From assembly GCA_038258215.1 (NCBI GenBank), contig JBBSQC010000003.1, positions 62,001-126,000 on the forward strand: a stretch of 64,000 bases of DNA. The letters run 5' to 3'. The notes beneath the pieces are model-generated. The model was given only the letters and a program-made list of their open reading frames with translations, had not been told where the DNA came from and did no database searches. Shown in pieces: positions 8,427-17,016 of this stretch; the first letter of the stretch is position 1; each line of letters begins with the position of its first letter. Source of the stretch: Fodinibacter sp038258215 (GTDB lineage: Bacteria; Actinomycetota; Actinomycetes; Actinomycetales; Dermatophilaceae). A program made the position numbers and the translations under genes.

Positions 8427-10079
8427 TCAACCGTGCGCGGCGACGCGCTGTTCCCTACCTCGCTCCTTGTCGGCGAGGTAGGCGTCGAGCCTGCGCTGCG
8501 CGTCGTCTCCGAAGAGGATGCGCGCCACCTCGGCGAGACCGTCACCGGCGACGATGTCGTCGTCGCACACCACCAGGTCGATCTTGGAGCGGCGCCTCAT
8601 GAAGTCGTCGAGGGTGACGATCATCTCGTGCTCGGCCGCCCCCATGAGCTCGGCGCGGATGTAGTCGGCCGACCCCATGACGTCCCGCGCCATCGCGGGG
8701 TCCGCTCGGATCGCCTCGAGCAGGTCGAAGGCCCGTCGACCGTAGCGTCGCCAGAGCCGGTCGGTGAGGGGCTCGGTGTCGGGCTTGCTGCGCATCTCGT
8801 CGAGCTTCATCAACCGGGCCTGGCGGTAGAACTCCGACCGGGTGGCCTGGGCGGGCTCGCCGTACCAGTTGGCCAGGTCCTTCTCGAGAGGGATGCCGAG
8901 CGACTCCACCTCGCCCGCGACCTCCTCCCCGACATTGAGGCAGTCGGTGAGCTTCCCGCCGAAGACGGTCACCACCGCGCGAACCTCGTCGCGCTCGATC
9001 TCGTGCTTGCGGCTCAACGTCGTCCAGTCGACCTCGCTGTGGTCGCTCCCGCTCCTGGGCACCACGAGGGGTCGCACGCCCGATCGTTCGGCGATGACGT
9101 CGGCGACAGTGAGCGGCTCGGCCAGGTCGAGCCGGGCGTTGATCTGCTCCAGGAGGAACGTGCGGTCCTCGTCGGTGACCTCGGTGAAGGGTGAGTCGAC
9201 CCGGGTGTCAGTGGTGCCGATCACCGAGCGTCGCCCCATCGGGATCACATAGAACAGTCGCTGGCTGTCGTCGAAGAACGCCAGGACGCGGTCGTGTTCG
9301 GTCGTGGTCAGGCGGGGGACGACCAGGTGGATGCCCTTGGAGTAGACGATGCGGTGGGCGGTGGCCAGGTCCCAGGAGTCGTTGAGGTCGTCGACGAAGG
9401 GACCGGCGGCGTTGACGATGACCCGCGCCGTCGTCGTGAACGTCTCCCCGGAGTCCGTGTCACGCAGCGTGGCGACCCAGCGGTCATCCGAACGCTCGGC
9501 CGCGACGAGCTCGACGTAGTTGGCGACGGCCGCGCCCGCCTCGAGGGCGGAGCGCACGAAGGAGAAGACGAACCGCGCGTCGTTGTCGACGAGGTAGGCG
9601 TCCTGGTACTGGATGCCGCCCCGCACCGTCGACGTGTCGATGGCCGGCTCCTCGGCCTTGATGGAGTCCTTGTCGAAGACCCGGGGTCTCGTGGTGCCGA
9701 AGAGGCCGATCCCCCAGTAGGCCGTCGCACCGAGCGCGGCGAACCACGGCTTGTAGGGGGCGCTCTCGTCGAGCGCGGCGAGGAACCCGATCTCCCTGAT
9801 GTTGTCGGGATACGCCTTCATCAGCCGGTTGCGGGAGCGGCACAGGCCGAACACGAGGGGCAGCTCGTAGTTCTCCAGGTACTTGAACCCACCCCAGACG
9901 AGGTTGGAGGACTCCTGGCTGGTGAACCCGCCGAAGTCCCCACGGTCGATGAGCGCGACGGACGCCCCTCGGCCGGCGAGCGCGGCGGCCGACACCGCCC
10001 CGTTGATCCCGGCCCCCACGACGAGCACGTCGAAGAGCCCGTCGGTCATCCGGGCGAGGTTGGCGTGACGCAGCGGCAT
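8427..10079 (-). CDS. glpD: Aerobic glycerol-3-phosphate dehydrogenase
   Basis: FAD enzyme that oxidises sn-glycerol-3-phosphate to dihydroxyacetone phosphate and feeds electrons to the quinone pool. It is 550 residues from the first ATG (10079), or 540 from the ATG at 10049 (MTDGLFDVLVVG), which is nearer the FAD motif GAGINGAV. Further family features are IDRGDFGGFTSQESSNLVWGG and the GTTDTRVDSPF segment of the DAO fold, and the C-terminal four-helix domain of this family. The second start gives the better family fit; I list the longer one because I cannot exclude it. The NAD(P)-binding gene follows directly. Confidence 0.92.
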   Translation of the reverse strand: MPLRHANLARMTDGLFDVLVVGAGINGAVSAAALAGRGASVALIDRGDFGGFTSQESSNLVWGGFKYLENYELPLVFGLCRSRNRLMKAYPDNIREIGFLAALDESAPYKPWFAALGATAYWGIGLFGTTRPRVFDKDSIKAEEPAIDTSTVRGGIQYQDAYLVDNDARFVFSFVRSALEAGAAVANYVELVAAERSDDRWVATLRDTDSGETFTTTARVIVNAAGPFVDDLNDSWDLATAHRIVYSKGIHLVVPRLTTTEHDRVLAFFDDSQRLFYVIPMGRRSVIGTTDTRVDSPFTEVTDEDRTFLLEQINARLDLAEPLTVADVIAERSGVRPLVVPRSGSDHSEVDWTTLSRKHEIERDEVRAVVTVFGGKLTDCLNVGEEVAGEVESLGIPLEKDLANWYGEPAQATRSEFYRQARLMKLDEMRSKPDTEPLTDRLWRRYGRRAFDLLEAIRADPAMARDVMGSADYIRAELMGAAEHEMIVTLDDFMRRRSKIDLVVCDDDIVAGDGLAEVARILFGDDAQRRLDAYLADKERGREQRVAAHG

Positions 10080-10109
10080 TGCCCAAGCGTCGCACGCGGG
10101 CCGGGGCGT

Positions 10110-10134
10110 TCACGAGCGAGGTGTCCACTCGTGA
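10110..10134. promoter_or_regulatory. Inverted repeat TCACGAG-11 nt-CTCGTGA
   Basis: A perfect 7-bp inverted repeat, 10110-10116 and 10128-10134, in the 88-base gap between the divergent glpD and GNAT genes. The arm length and 11-base spacer suit a dimeric repressor site, perhaps for glpD control. No regulator gene is adjacent, so the role is inferred. Confidence 0.35.
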
Positions 10135-10167
10135 GAAGCCTCGACGCCGCGCCGGTCCGGTGGAACA

Positions 10168-10722
10168 GTGGCAGGCGTGGATGGCACCGACCTGGCCTGG
10201 CGGCCGCTCGTCGCGGCCGACCTCGACCTCCTCGCGGGCTGGCTCGCGGAGCCGGCGGTGGCGCGCTGGTGGCACCACGACGCCACGCCGGAGGGAGTGC
10301 GCCGGGACTTCGGGCCCAGCGTGCGGGGTGAGGAGCCCGGGGAGGACCTCGTCGTGTCCCTCGACGGGCGGCCGTTCGGTCTCGTCCAACGCTCGGTCAT
10401 CGGCGACTACCCCGAGGACCTCGCGGAGTTCCGTCTTCTGGTGGACGTCCCCGACGGCGCCGTCGAGCTCGACTACCTCATTGGGGATGCCGCGCTGCGA
10501 GGGCGAGGTCTGGGGTCGCGCATGATCGCCGCCGTGCTGGACGAGACCTGGCTTGTGATTCCCACTGCACCAGTGGTTCTCGTCGCCGTGGTGGCCGGGA
10601 ACACGGCATCCTGGCGTGCTCTGGAGAAGGCGGGGCTCACGCGGGTGGCTGAAGGGCCGATGGAGCCCGACAACCCCGTCGACGACCCGCTCCACTACGT
10701 CTACCGGGTCGCCAGGCCGTGA
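10168..10722 (+). CDS. GNAT acetyltransferase, AAC(6')-like
   Basis: A 184-residue GCN5-type N-acetyltransferase. The N-terminal WRPLVAADLDLLAGWL, the WWHHDATPEGVRRDF stretch and the acetyl-CoA loop GRGLGSRMI near residue 111 resemble aminoglycoside 6'-N-acetyltransferase and siderophore acetyltransferase relatives. Substrate cannot be assigned, and resistance to a drug should not be presumed. I take the GTG at 10168 as start; a second GTG three codons later is possible. It ends 39 bases from the stop of the convergent phnE-like gene. Confidence 0.75.
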   Translation: MAGVDGTDLAWRPLVAADLDLLAGWLAEPAVARWWHHDATPEGVRRDFGPSVRGEEPGEDLVVSLDGRPFGLVQRSVIGDYPEDLAEFRLLVDVPDGAVELDYLIGDAALRGRGLGSRMIAAVLDETWLVIPTAPVVLVAVVAGNTASWRALEKAGLTRVAEGPMEPDNPVDDPLHYVYRVARP

Positions 10723-10761
10723 CCGGGACATCGGGGCCCGCTGTTGGCAGCCCGTGCCGCT

Positions 10762-12492
10762 TCAGGCCGAGATGGCGCGCCGCACCCGCCGGCCCAGCAC
10801 CTCGCTGGCCACACTGACCGCGAACGAGGCCAGTAGCAGCGTGGTGACGACAGGAAACCGGAAGACCGCGAGGTTCTCGGCGAACAGCCGGCCCAGCCCG
10901 GCGGCCCCGACGACGCCCACCACCGCGGTGTCGCGGACGCAGATCTCGAACCGGTACAAGGTGTAGGTCACGAGCTGGTGCGAGGACGGGGGCAGCACCG
11001 CCGTGACCGCGGCGAGCCCGGGGCGCACCCCCGCGCTGCGGAGCGCGTCCCGGGGACGAGTGTCGATGCTCTCCCACGCCTCGGCCACCAGCCGCCCGAG
11101 GATGCCACCGGTGTAGAGCCCGAGGGCGATGGCACCGGGGAGGATGCCGGGGAAGAGCACCAGGAGGGCGAGCACGGCCCACACCGTCGGGGGGATCGAC
11201 CGGAGCACGAGGAGTGCCGCTCGAGCCATGGCCCGCGCGGCGAGCCGAGGGACCCGTGCCCAGCCCCGCACGCCCTCCTCGGCGGCGGTCCCTCGCACCC
11301 TGGTCGCGAGGGGCCCCACGACGACGGTGATCGCGACGGCGACGACCATCGCCAGCACGGCCATCGAGAGCGTGTCGAGGGTGGCCCCGCCGAGCTCCCT
11401 CCAGCCACCCCTCGGCAGGGCGGGCGGGATCATGTCGTCGATGAGGCGGGCCGTCAGGTCCCGGGTGCGCTGGGACACCAAGCCACCCCAGGAGACCCCT
11501 GACGCGAACCAGGCCACCACGAGCCCCGGCACCGCCACGATGACCGACCACCGGGCCCAGGGCGAGGTGTTCTGCCGCCCACCGGCACCCGCGCCGGTGC
11601 TGCCCGCGGACCAGTCCGAGCAGGAGACCACCGCGAGGTCACCACGGACCCTCGAGCTCCAGAGGTCGACGACAGCGGAGAGCACGAGCACCGCGCCCAC
11701 GAGGGTCCACACCTCGTCCCAGTTGCGGGACCGCAGGCTCACCACGAGCTCCTGACCGAGGCCGCCCACCCCCACCACTCCGAGCACCACGGCGGAGCGG
11801 ATGGCGCACTCGAACCGGTAGAACGAGTAGGAGAGCAGCAGGGGGGTCGCCGGAGGGAACAGGCCGTAGGCCATCGCGGGCAGTGAGCGGGCCCCGCTGG
11901 AGCGCAGGAGGCCGAGCGGGCGCCGGTCGACCCCGTCGAGGATCTCCGAGAACACCTTCGCGGTCTGGGCGCCGAACGGGATGGCGATGGCCAGCACGGC
12001 GACGAGCGGGTCGAGCCCGAGCACGCTGACGAGGAGCAGGGCCCAGATCAGCTCGTGGATGGATCGGGCGGCGACGAGAAGACCCCGCAGGACGAACCGC
12101 ACTCCGCCGAGGAGGCGGCCGGGTGGGTGCCGCCACGTCGCGTCGCTGAGGACCAGCGCTCCGAGGACCCCGACGACCAGGGCACCGGCGGTGCCCAGCG
12201 CGGCATACATCACGGTGACGAGTGACGCGTCGAGCACCAGGCGGAGGAAGTCCGGTGACCTGGCCGGGTCCCCGATCGCCGAGAGGAGGCGGCCGAGCAG
12301 GGGGATGCCGCCGGTGTTGACGATCGCGTTGTCCGGTGTCAGAGCGCGGGTCAGTGACCAGCCCACGAGCGCGACGACCGATGCCGTGCCCACGAGCCGC
12401 CGCGCACCGACCTGGCGCGCGGTCACCCTCGGGCGCTCCTCGCGAGCAGGCGAGGTGGCGACCCGATCCGGCTCCTGGAGGTCGAGGCTCAC
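10762..12492 (-). CDS. PhnE-type ABC permease, two permease domains in one chain
   Basis: Membrane part of an oxyanion (phosphonate/selenate-type) importer. The 576 residues hold two tandem permease units, each with the binding-protein-dependent EAA-like loop (first ... LLRSSGARSLPAMAYGLFPPATPLLLSY, second ... ALRSAGVRPGLAAVTAVLPPSSHQ). Each repeats RFE(C/I)xxR and GVVGxxGLG. One polypeptide can therefore form the whole permease pore, where single-domain PhnE would dimerise. It overlaps the ATPase gene upstream by four bases and is the last gene of the operon starting at 16225. Confidence 0.85.
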   Translation of the reverse strand: MSLDLQEPDRVATSPAREERPRVTARQVGARRLVGTASVVALVGWSLTRALTPDNAIVNTGGIPLLGRLLSAIGDPARSPDFLRLVLDASLVTVMYAALGTAGALVVGVLGALVLSDATWRHPPGRLLGGVRFVLRGLLVAARSIHELIWALLLVSVLGLDPLVAVLAIAIPFGAQTAKVFSEILDGVDRRPLGLLRSSGARSLPAMAYGLFPPATPLLLSYSFYRFECAIRSAVVLGVVGVGGLGQELVVSLRSRNWDEVWTLVGAVLVLSAVVDLWSSRVRGDLAVVSCSDWSAGSTGAGAGGRQNTSPWARWSVIVAVPGLVVAWFASGVSWGGLVSQRTRDLTARLIDDMIPPALPRGGWRELGGATLDTLSMAVLAMVVAVAITVVVGPLATRVRGTAAEEGVRGWARVPRLAARAMARAALLVLRSIPPTVWAVLALLVLFPGILPGAIALGLYTGGILGRLVAEAWESIDTRPRDALRSAGVRPGLAAVTAVLPPSSHQLVTYTLYRFEICVRDTAVVGVVGAAGLGRLFAENLAVFRFPVVTTLLLASFAVSVASEVLGRRVRRAISA

Positions 12493-13235
12493 GTCATGGC
12501 GTAGAGGTCGAGGAGGGTCGCGTCGTCGAGGCTCGGGGTGGGCAGGTCGAGCACCACGTGCCCGTTCTGCAGACCGATGACGCGGGTGCAGTGCCGCCGG
12601 GCCAGCTCCGGCTGGTGGAGGCTCACCACGAGCGTCCCGTCCGGGGTGGCGGTGCGCAGCAGGTCGAGCACCTCGGAGGCCTGGGTGGGGTCCAGGCTTG
12701 AGACGGGCTCGTCGGCCAGCACGAGCTCGGGCTGCTGCACGAGCAGCCGCGCGATCGCAACCCGCTGTCGCTCACCGCCGGACAGCCGTTCGGTCCGCTC
12801 GTGCACCGCCCAGCCGAGCCCGACGCCTTCCAGGGCCGAGATCGCCACGTCGTCCGCCCGCGGACTGACGAGGGCCATCAGGGCGCGCGGCGTGCTCCAC
12901 CGACCGAGCCGACCGGCGTTGACGTTGTGCAGCACCCGCACCTGGTCCACGAGGTCGAGCCGCTGGCTGATCGTCCCGATCTGCAGCTGGAGGTCGCGCA
13001 GGGCACGAGGAGGGATGCCGCCGAGGTCGGCTCCGAGGACCTCCACCGATCCGCTCGTGGGCCTGAGCGACCCGCCGAGCAGGGCGAGCAGGGTGCTCTT
13101 CCCCGCCCCACTGGGGCCGAGGAGACCGACCCGCTCGCCGGGCCCGATCGTGAGGTCGATGCCGGACACCGCGGCGCGGTCACCGAAGCGTCGTTCGACA
13201 CCACGCAACCGCGCCACCGGTGGCCCACCGGTCAT
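12489..13235 (-). CDS. PhnC-type ABC transporter ATP-binding protein
   Basis: Cytoplasmic ATPase energising the adjacent importer. It has 248 residues and all ABC motifs: Walker A GPSGAGKST near residue 40, a Q-loop region with IGTISQRLDLVDQ, signature LSGGERQRVAIARLL, Walker B LVLADEP and the switch His in VVSLHQPE. It is closest to the PhnC group, which serves phosphonate, phosphite and related oxyanion uptake. It overlaps both neighbours by four bases (ATGA type), so subunit synthesis is coupled. Confidence 0.88.
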   Translation of the reverse strand: MTGGPPVARLRGVERRFGDRAAVSGIDLTIGPGERVGLLGPSGAGKSTLLALLGGSLRPTSGSVEVLGADLGGIPPRALRDLQLQIGTISQRLDLVDQVRVLHNVNAGRLGRWSTPRALMALVSPRADDVAISALEGVGLGWAVHERTERLSGGERQRVAIARLLVQQPELVLADEPVSSLDPTQASEVLDLLRTATPDGTLVVSLHQPELARRHCTRVIGLQNGHVVLDLPTPSLDDATLLDLYAMT

Positions 13236-14170
13236 GCGAGGAGTCCCAGCTCCTTGGCGACTGACTCGATCTGGTCGTAGTTGGAGTTCTCGGTCGCGAT
13301 GAACGATGTCGCGCCGAAGAGGTCGAGCACCTCCGCGTCGTCGGGCTTGGCCGGGTCGAGGGCGAGCAGGGCGGCGGTGATCTTGTCCGTCGTCCCAGCC
13401 CCGAGCTTCTCGTCCAGGTCGGGCCGGGCCAGCCAGTGGTAGTCGGCGTAGCCGGGCGTGCGGAAGAGCACGACGATGTTCGAGAGGTCGACCTTGCCGG
13501 CCTTCTCCGTCGTCATCCAGACCTGTTCGTTGACGGCGCCCGTCTCGAAGCTCCCGGAGGCAACGGCCTCGATGGTGGCGTCGTGCGACCCGGAGAAGCC
13601 TGGCTCGCCCTTGAGGTCGGTGGTCTTGAGCCCCGCCTCCTGCATGAAGTACTGGGGCATGAGGCGACCCGACGTCGACGTCTCGCTCCCGAAGGTGAAC
13701 GAGTGGCCGGCCAGGGACGACAGGCCGCCGGTGTCGGTGAACGGCTCGAGACCGGCCTTGGTGTTGGCGATGAAGAGGCTGTGGAAGTCGGCATCGATGT
13801 CACGCTGGGCGATGGCCTGGGCCTCCGGCACGCGAGCCCTGGCCTGGACACCGGTGAGGCCGCCCATCCAGGACAGCCCGATGTCGCCGATCTCGAAGCC
13901 GCGGACCACGGCCGGGTAGTCCGTGATCGGCTGGTACTTCACCTCCAGCCCGGTGGCGTTGGCCAGCAGGGTCGCCACCGCAGGGTAGAGCCGGTTGAGC
14001 TTCTCGGGATCCTGGTCCGGGATTGCGGAGATGACGAGGGTCCCGCCGCTCGCCGCGGCGCTCCCTCCGTCCGCGGCGCCGGGTGTCGTCTCGTCGTCGG
14101 TGCCGCAGGCGGCGAGCACGAGCAGCCCGGTGGAGCCCAGGATCACGTGGCGGCGGGCGATGGTGCTCAT
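13232..14170 (-). CDS. PhnD-like lipoprotein, putative selenate/oxyanion binding protein
   Basis: Substrate-binding lipoprotein of 312 residues. A short signal peptide ends in lipobox LAAC with the lipidated Cys at residue 22. The mature part begins VISAIPDQDPEKL and includes PITDYPAVVRGFEIGDIGLSWMGG, FTFGSETSTSGRLMPQYFMQEAG and GFSGSHDATIEAV. This is the PhnD/PtxB/AioX fold, and the wording of these motifs is closest to proteins annotated as 'putative selenate ABC transporter' binding proteins. Phosphonate, phosphite, arsenite or selenium oxyanions are all possible ligands. Its neighbours are DoxX and a radical SAM protein rather than C-P lyase genes. Confidence 0.8.
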   Translation of the reverse strand: MSTIARRHVILGSTGLLVLAACGTDDETTPGAADGGSAAASGGTLVISAIPDQDPEKLNRLYPAVATLLANATGLEVKYQPITDYPAVVRGFEIGDIGLSWMGGLTGVQARARVPEAQAIAQRDIDADFHSLFIANTKAGLEPFTDTGGLSSLAGHSFTFGSETSTSGRLMPQYFMQEAGLKTTDLKGEPGFSGSHDATIEAVASGSFETGAVNEQVWMTTEKAGKVDLSNIVVLFRTPGYADYHWLARPDLDEKLGAGTTDKITAALLALDPAKPDDAEVLDLFGATSFIATENSNYDQIESVAKELGLLA

Positions 14171-15129
14171 GGTGTTCCCTGGGGAGTGGTGGTGCGCGAG
14201 GTCGGAGATGGCGTCGACGGCCGGGCACGGAAGAGGGCGACGAGCGCGAGGGCGAGCAGGAGCGCCGTCGAGGTCCCGCCCCCGCCGAGGATCCGGTCTT
14301 CGAAGCCGGCTTGGACCCGCATGAGCAGGGCGGCGACCACGGCGAGGCCGAAGGCTGCGTATGCCGCTGTGGCGCCGACGGCTTCGGAGGCGAGCAGGAG
14401 ACCGCCCACGACCAGGAGCACCAGACCACCCAGGAGGTTGAAGCCGCCGAGGCCCACCTCGAGGTTGGAGGTGCCGATCTGCGGGCCGTTCGCGGCGAGC
14501 GGGTCACCTAAGGACTTCAGCACGCTGTAGAGGCCGGCCACCACAGCGGTGCCGCCGGCGAGGCGGCCCAGGGTGCGGCCGTCGCCGAGGCCGGCCCGGA
14601 TGCCGTCGACCGCGAGGTAGCGGCCCGACGAGCTGGTGAGCAGCGCGATGTGGGCGCCGAGCATCAGCAGGTAGGCCCAGGGCCACTCGTTCGGGGCGTA
14701 CGCGACGGACAGCCCGATGGCCAGGCTCTGGGCGATGCCGAGCAACGCCCCCAGCCGGATCCAGGAACCCGACAGCAGCAGCACCGCGAGCGCGGTCTCC
14801 GCGACGATGACGCCCCACCCGAAGGCCGCGAGGTGCGGGAGGACGACCTTCTCGACCACGAAGGTGTAGGGCGGGAAGACCGGGTTGCTCACGGCGTACG
14901 CGGTGAACTTGTAGAGCCCCTGCTTCCCGGCCTCGCCGAAGTCGGGCGGCACCTTCCAGTTGACGTTCCAGAGCCAGAGGAACCCGAGCATGATGCGCAG
15001 GATCGTCGCGCCCACCGCTTGGTGCCGTGGCACGTCCTCGGTCGCGGGTGCGATCACCCAGCCGAGGAGGGAGCGCGCGCGGGTCGAGGCATTCGGGGTG
15101 GTGGTGGTCTGCGTGTCGGTCTCAGGCAC
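14167..15129 (-). CDS. DoxX-like integral membrane protein
   Basis: A 320-residue protein with about eight hydrophobic segments. The first half fits the DoxX/SURF4-like family: VGATILRIMLGFLWLWNVNWK, then PAFxFG-like loop segments and FGWGVIVAETALAVLLLSGSW. The second half adds four more hydrophobic segments of low similarity, so it is roughly twice the length of ordinary DoxX. DoxX proteins occur with thiosulfate:quinone oxidation and thiol-stress complexes, so a redox or sulfur/selenium-related membrane role is an inference. It overlaps the radical SAM gene by eight bases and the binding-protein gene by four. Confidence 0.72.
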   Translation of the reverse strand: MPETDTQTTTTPNASTRARSLLGWVIAPATEDVPRHQAVGATILRIMLGFLWLWNVNWKVPPDFGEAGKQGLYKFTAYAVSNPVFPPYTFVVEKVVLPHLAAFGWGVIVAETALAVLLLSGSWIRLGALLGIAQSLAIGLSVAYAPNEWPWAYLLMLGAHIALLTSSSGRYLAVDGIRAGLGDGRTLGRLAGGTAVVAGLYSVLKSLGDPLAANGPQIGTSNLEVGLGGFNLLGGLVLLVVGGLLLASEAVGATAAYAAFGLAVVAALLMRVQAGFEDRILGGGGTSTALLLALALVALFRARPSTPSPTSRTTTPQGTP

Positions 15130-16225
15130 AGCGGAACACCTCCCGTCCTGATCGGGTGGCGGCGTCCTGCACCGCCACGGTGTCGGTGATCACGCCGAAG
15201 ACCTCGGCGAGGGGGAGAGGAGCATCGGCGATCCGCATGTTGGGGTTCGTCACGGCCACGGGGTGCCACCACGCACCGTCGGCGGTGATGGTCGGCTCGG
15301 GCTCCAGGGTGTCGATGGACACGTGGATGCCGGTGTCGGCGAAGCCTTCCTGGGCGACGGGGCGGATCACCCTGTCCTCCAACGCGATTCCCTCCTCATC
15401 GAGACGCTTGTGCAGGGCTCGGACACCCTCGGGGTCCTCGTCGAACAGCGTTGCCGCCACGCGCACCCGGAAGCCCAGGGCCCGGGCCTCCCCGATGCCG
15501 GTGAGGGCCTTGTGCCACGAGCCCTTTCCGCGCTGCGCGTCGTGGAGCTCGGCCGTCGCGGAGTCCAGGCTCACCTGGAGCACGACGGAGCGGTCCATGT
15601 CCTCGAGTGTCTGGCGCCTGGTGCCCCGCGAGAAGACCATCGCGTTGGTGAGGATCGTGCGCTCGAGCCCCTCCCCGGCAGAGACGATCTCGCCCAGATC
15701 GGGGTGCATGAACGGCTCACCCCCGGTGAGGAAGAGCTCCTTCCCCCCGAGGTCCCTGAACTCCGCGAACGCACTCGCGGCCAGGTCGACCGGCAGCAGC
15801 CGAGCCGGAGCCTTCGGTGAGGACTCTGCGCAGCAGTAGGTGCAGGCCAGGTTACAGCTGAAGTTGGTGTAGGCCCACAGCCGCTGGCCCACCGGGGTGC
15901 GGTCACCCAGGGAGAACATCGTGTCCTGGGCCGTGCCGACCACCTTCCGGACGGCGAACCACCACGGCCCCTCGTCTCCCTCGACGTGCTGACCGTCGAT
16001 CTCGTGCCCGACGAGCTCGGCCCACACCGGGAGGTCGGTCGCGACCGAGGGCTCGGCGCTGCGGATGCCGAGGAGGTCGTCGTGCTCGAGGCGTCGCATC
16101 GCGCGGGTGATGAGCAGAAGGAGCCCGCTGCCGCAGTCCATGTCGCCGCCGTCGACGAGGGTGGCGACGTCACCGAGTGGCGTCGTGACAGGGGTGTTGC
16201 CGGACTGTTCGGGCAAGGGGGGCAT
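15122..16225 (-). CDS. TusA-like domain fused to radical SAM enzyme
   Basis: A 367-residue two-domain protein. Residues about 17-95 match the TusA/YedF sulfurtransferase fold: DMDCGSGLLLLI with Cys31 at the persulfide position, and SVATDLPVWAELVGHEI. Residues 120 onward are radical SAM, with CNLACTYC binding the [4Fe-4S] cluster (Cys124, 128, 131) and FLTGGEPFMHPD as the SAM-binding GGE motif. The chain ends ...VFRCA with a penultimate Cys. The fusion implies that a cysteine-bound sulfur or selenium atom is handed to, or used by, the radical chemistry. Substrate and product are unknown. First gene of a five-gene overlapping operon; the ATG at 16225 has no ribosome site but a -10 box beside it. 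Confidence 0.82.
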   Translation of the reverse strand: MPPLPEQSGNTPVTTPLGDVATLVDGGDMDCGSGLLLLITRAMRRLEHDDLLGIRSAEPSVATDLPVWAELVGHEIDGQHVEGDEGPWWFAVRKVVGTAQDTMFSLGDRTPVGQRLWAYTNFSCNLACTYCCAESSPKAPARLLPVDLAASAFAEFRDLGGKELFLTGGEPFMHPDLGEIVSAGEGLERTILTNAMVFSRGTRRQTLEDMDRSVVLQVSLDSATAELHDAQRGKGSWHKALTGIGEARALGFRVRVAATLFDEDPEGVRALHKRLDEEGIALEDRVIRPVAQEGFADTGIHVSIDTLEPEPTITADGAWWHPVAVTNPNMRIADAPLPLAEVFGVITDTVAVQDAATRSGREVFRCA

Positions 16226-16231
16226 GTGCTG

Positions 16232-16237
16232 ACCGTA
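16232..16237 (-). promoter_or_regulatory. Candidate -10 box, leaderless start of the radical SAM operon
   Basis: TACGGT on the minus strand with six bases to the ATG at 16225, giving a transcript that would begin at the start codon. The divergent methyltransferase has the same hexamer at almost the same distance. Confidence 0.5.
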
Positions 16238-16316
16238 AGCCCGAACTGACCAATGCGCCCGGGCTGGCGGATGACGGGGTCCTTACGGCCCGGGCGCCGA
16301 CCGAGCATCCGGGGTC

Positions 16317-16322
16317 TACGGT
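16317..16322 (+). promoter_or_regulatory. Candidate -10 box, leaderless start of methyltransferase
   Basis: TACGGT with seven bases to the ATG at 16330 and no Shine-Dalgarno sequence. It is identical to the hexamer driving the divergent operon 80 bases away, so the two may be co-regulated. Confidence 0.45.
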
Positions 16323-16329
16323 CGTTGCC

Positions 16330-16980
16330 ATGGCCGACGACGAGAACCTGTGGCGCCCGAGCGACGCCGACGCCCGCAAGGACTTCTGGCAGGGCGTGCA
16401 CGACGACAAGGACGTCGACGGCGTCTCCTGGTGGCAGTCGGTGCCGGGGCTGTCGCTCGGACTCGTCGACGAGACCGGGATCGGGCTGGACGAGGGGGTG
16501 ATCGACGTGGGGGCCGGGTGGTCGACGCTGATCGACCACCTCGTGGAGCGTGGCTACCGCGACCTCACGGCGGTCGACCTGTCGATGACCGCGCTGCAGA
16601 CGGTGCGAGAGCGGATCGGCGAGCCGGGTCAGCACGTGGTGCTCGATGTCGCCGACGTCCTCGACCTGCGCCGCGGCCGGACCTACGCGCTGTGGCACGA
16701 CCGCGCGGTCTACCACTTCCTTACCGAGCCCGACGAGCGCGAGGACTACCGAACCTCCCTCGAGCGGTGCGTCGGTCCCGGGGGGTGGGTGGTCGTCGCG
16801 ACCTTCGGCCCCGACGGACCCACCACGTGCAGCGGGCTGCCCATCGTGCGGTACACCCACGACGAGCTCACCGCGGAGTTCCCCGGCTACGAGCTGGTCT
16901 CCACAGCCGGCGAGGACCACGTCACCCCGTGGGGCAGCACCCAGCAGTTCACCGCGGTGCTGCTGAGGCGCCCCGCCTGA
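16330..16980 (+). CDS. Class I SAM-dependent methyltransferase
   Basis: A 216-residue methyltransferase. SAM-binding motif I is IDVGAGWSTLIDHL near residue 60, followed by TAVDLSMTAL (acidic loop), a DVADVLDL motif and the LWHDRAVYHFLTEPDER segment. The latter, with CVGPGGWVVVATFGPDGPTTCSGLP, recalls small thiopurine/tellurite-type (TehB/TPMT-like) methyltransferases. Its substrate is unknown. It is divergent from the TusA-radical SAM/ABC operon with 104 bases between starts and matching -10 boxes, so methylation of the imported or modified compound is a reasonable guess only. Confidence 0.78.
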   Translation: MADDENLWRPSDADARKDFWQGVHDDKDVDGVSWWQSVPGLSLGLVDETGIGLDEGVIDVGAGWSTLIDHLVERGYRDLTAVDLSMTALQTVRERIGEPGQHVVLDVADVLDLRRGRTYALWHDRAVYHFLTEPDEREDYRTSLERCVGPGGWVVVATFGPDGPTTCSGLPIVRYTHDELTAEFPGYELVSTAGEDHVTPWGSTQQFTAVLLRRPA

Positions 16981-16986
16981 CCGGCC

Positions 16987-17006
16987 CGAGTCGAGCACCC
17001 GACTCG
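16987..17006. terminator. Hairpin between convergent genes
   Basis: CGAGTCG (16987-16993) and CGACTCG (17000-17006) form a 7-bp stem with a 6-base loop, six bases after the methyltransferase stop and ten before the SDR stop on the other strand. There is no U-run, as is common in actinobacteria. Position suggests a bidirectional terminator. Confidence 0.5.
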
Positions 17007-17016
17007 CGGTCGATGC

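Noticed and set aside
10762..13235. Classical phosphonate (C-P lyase) uptake operon
   Set aside because: No phnG-M genes are present, and the binding protein is nearer to the selenate-type branch; the name is kept only for the transporter fold.
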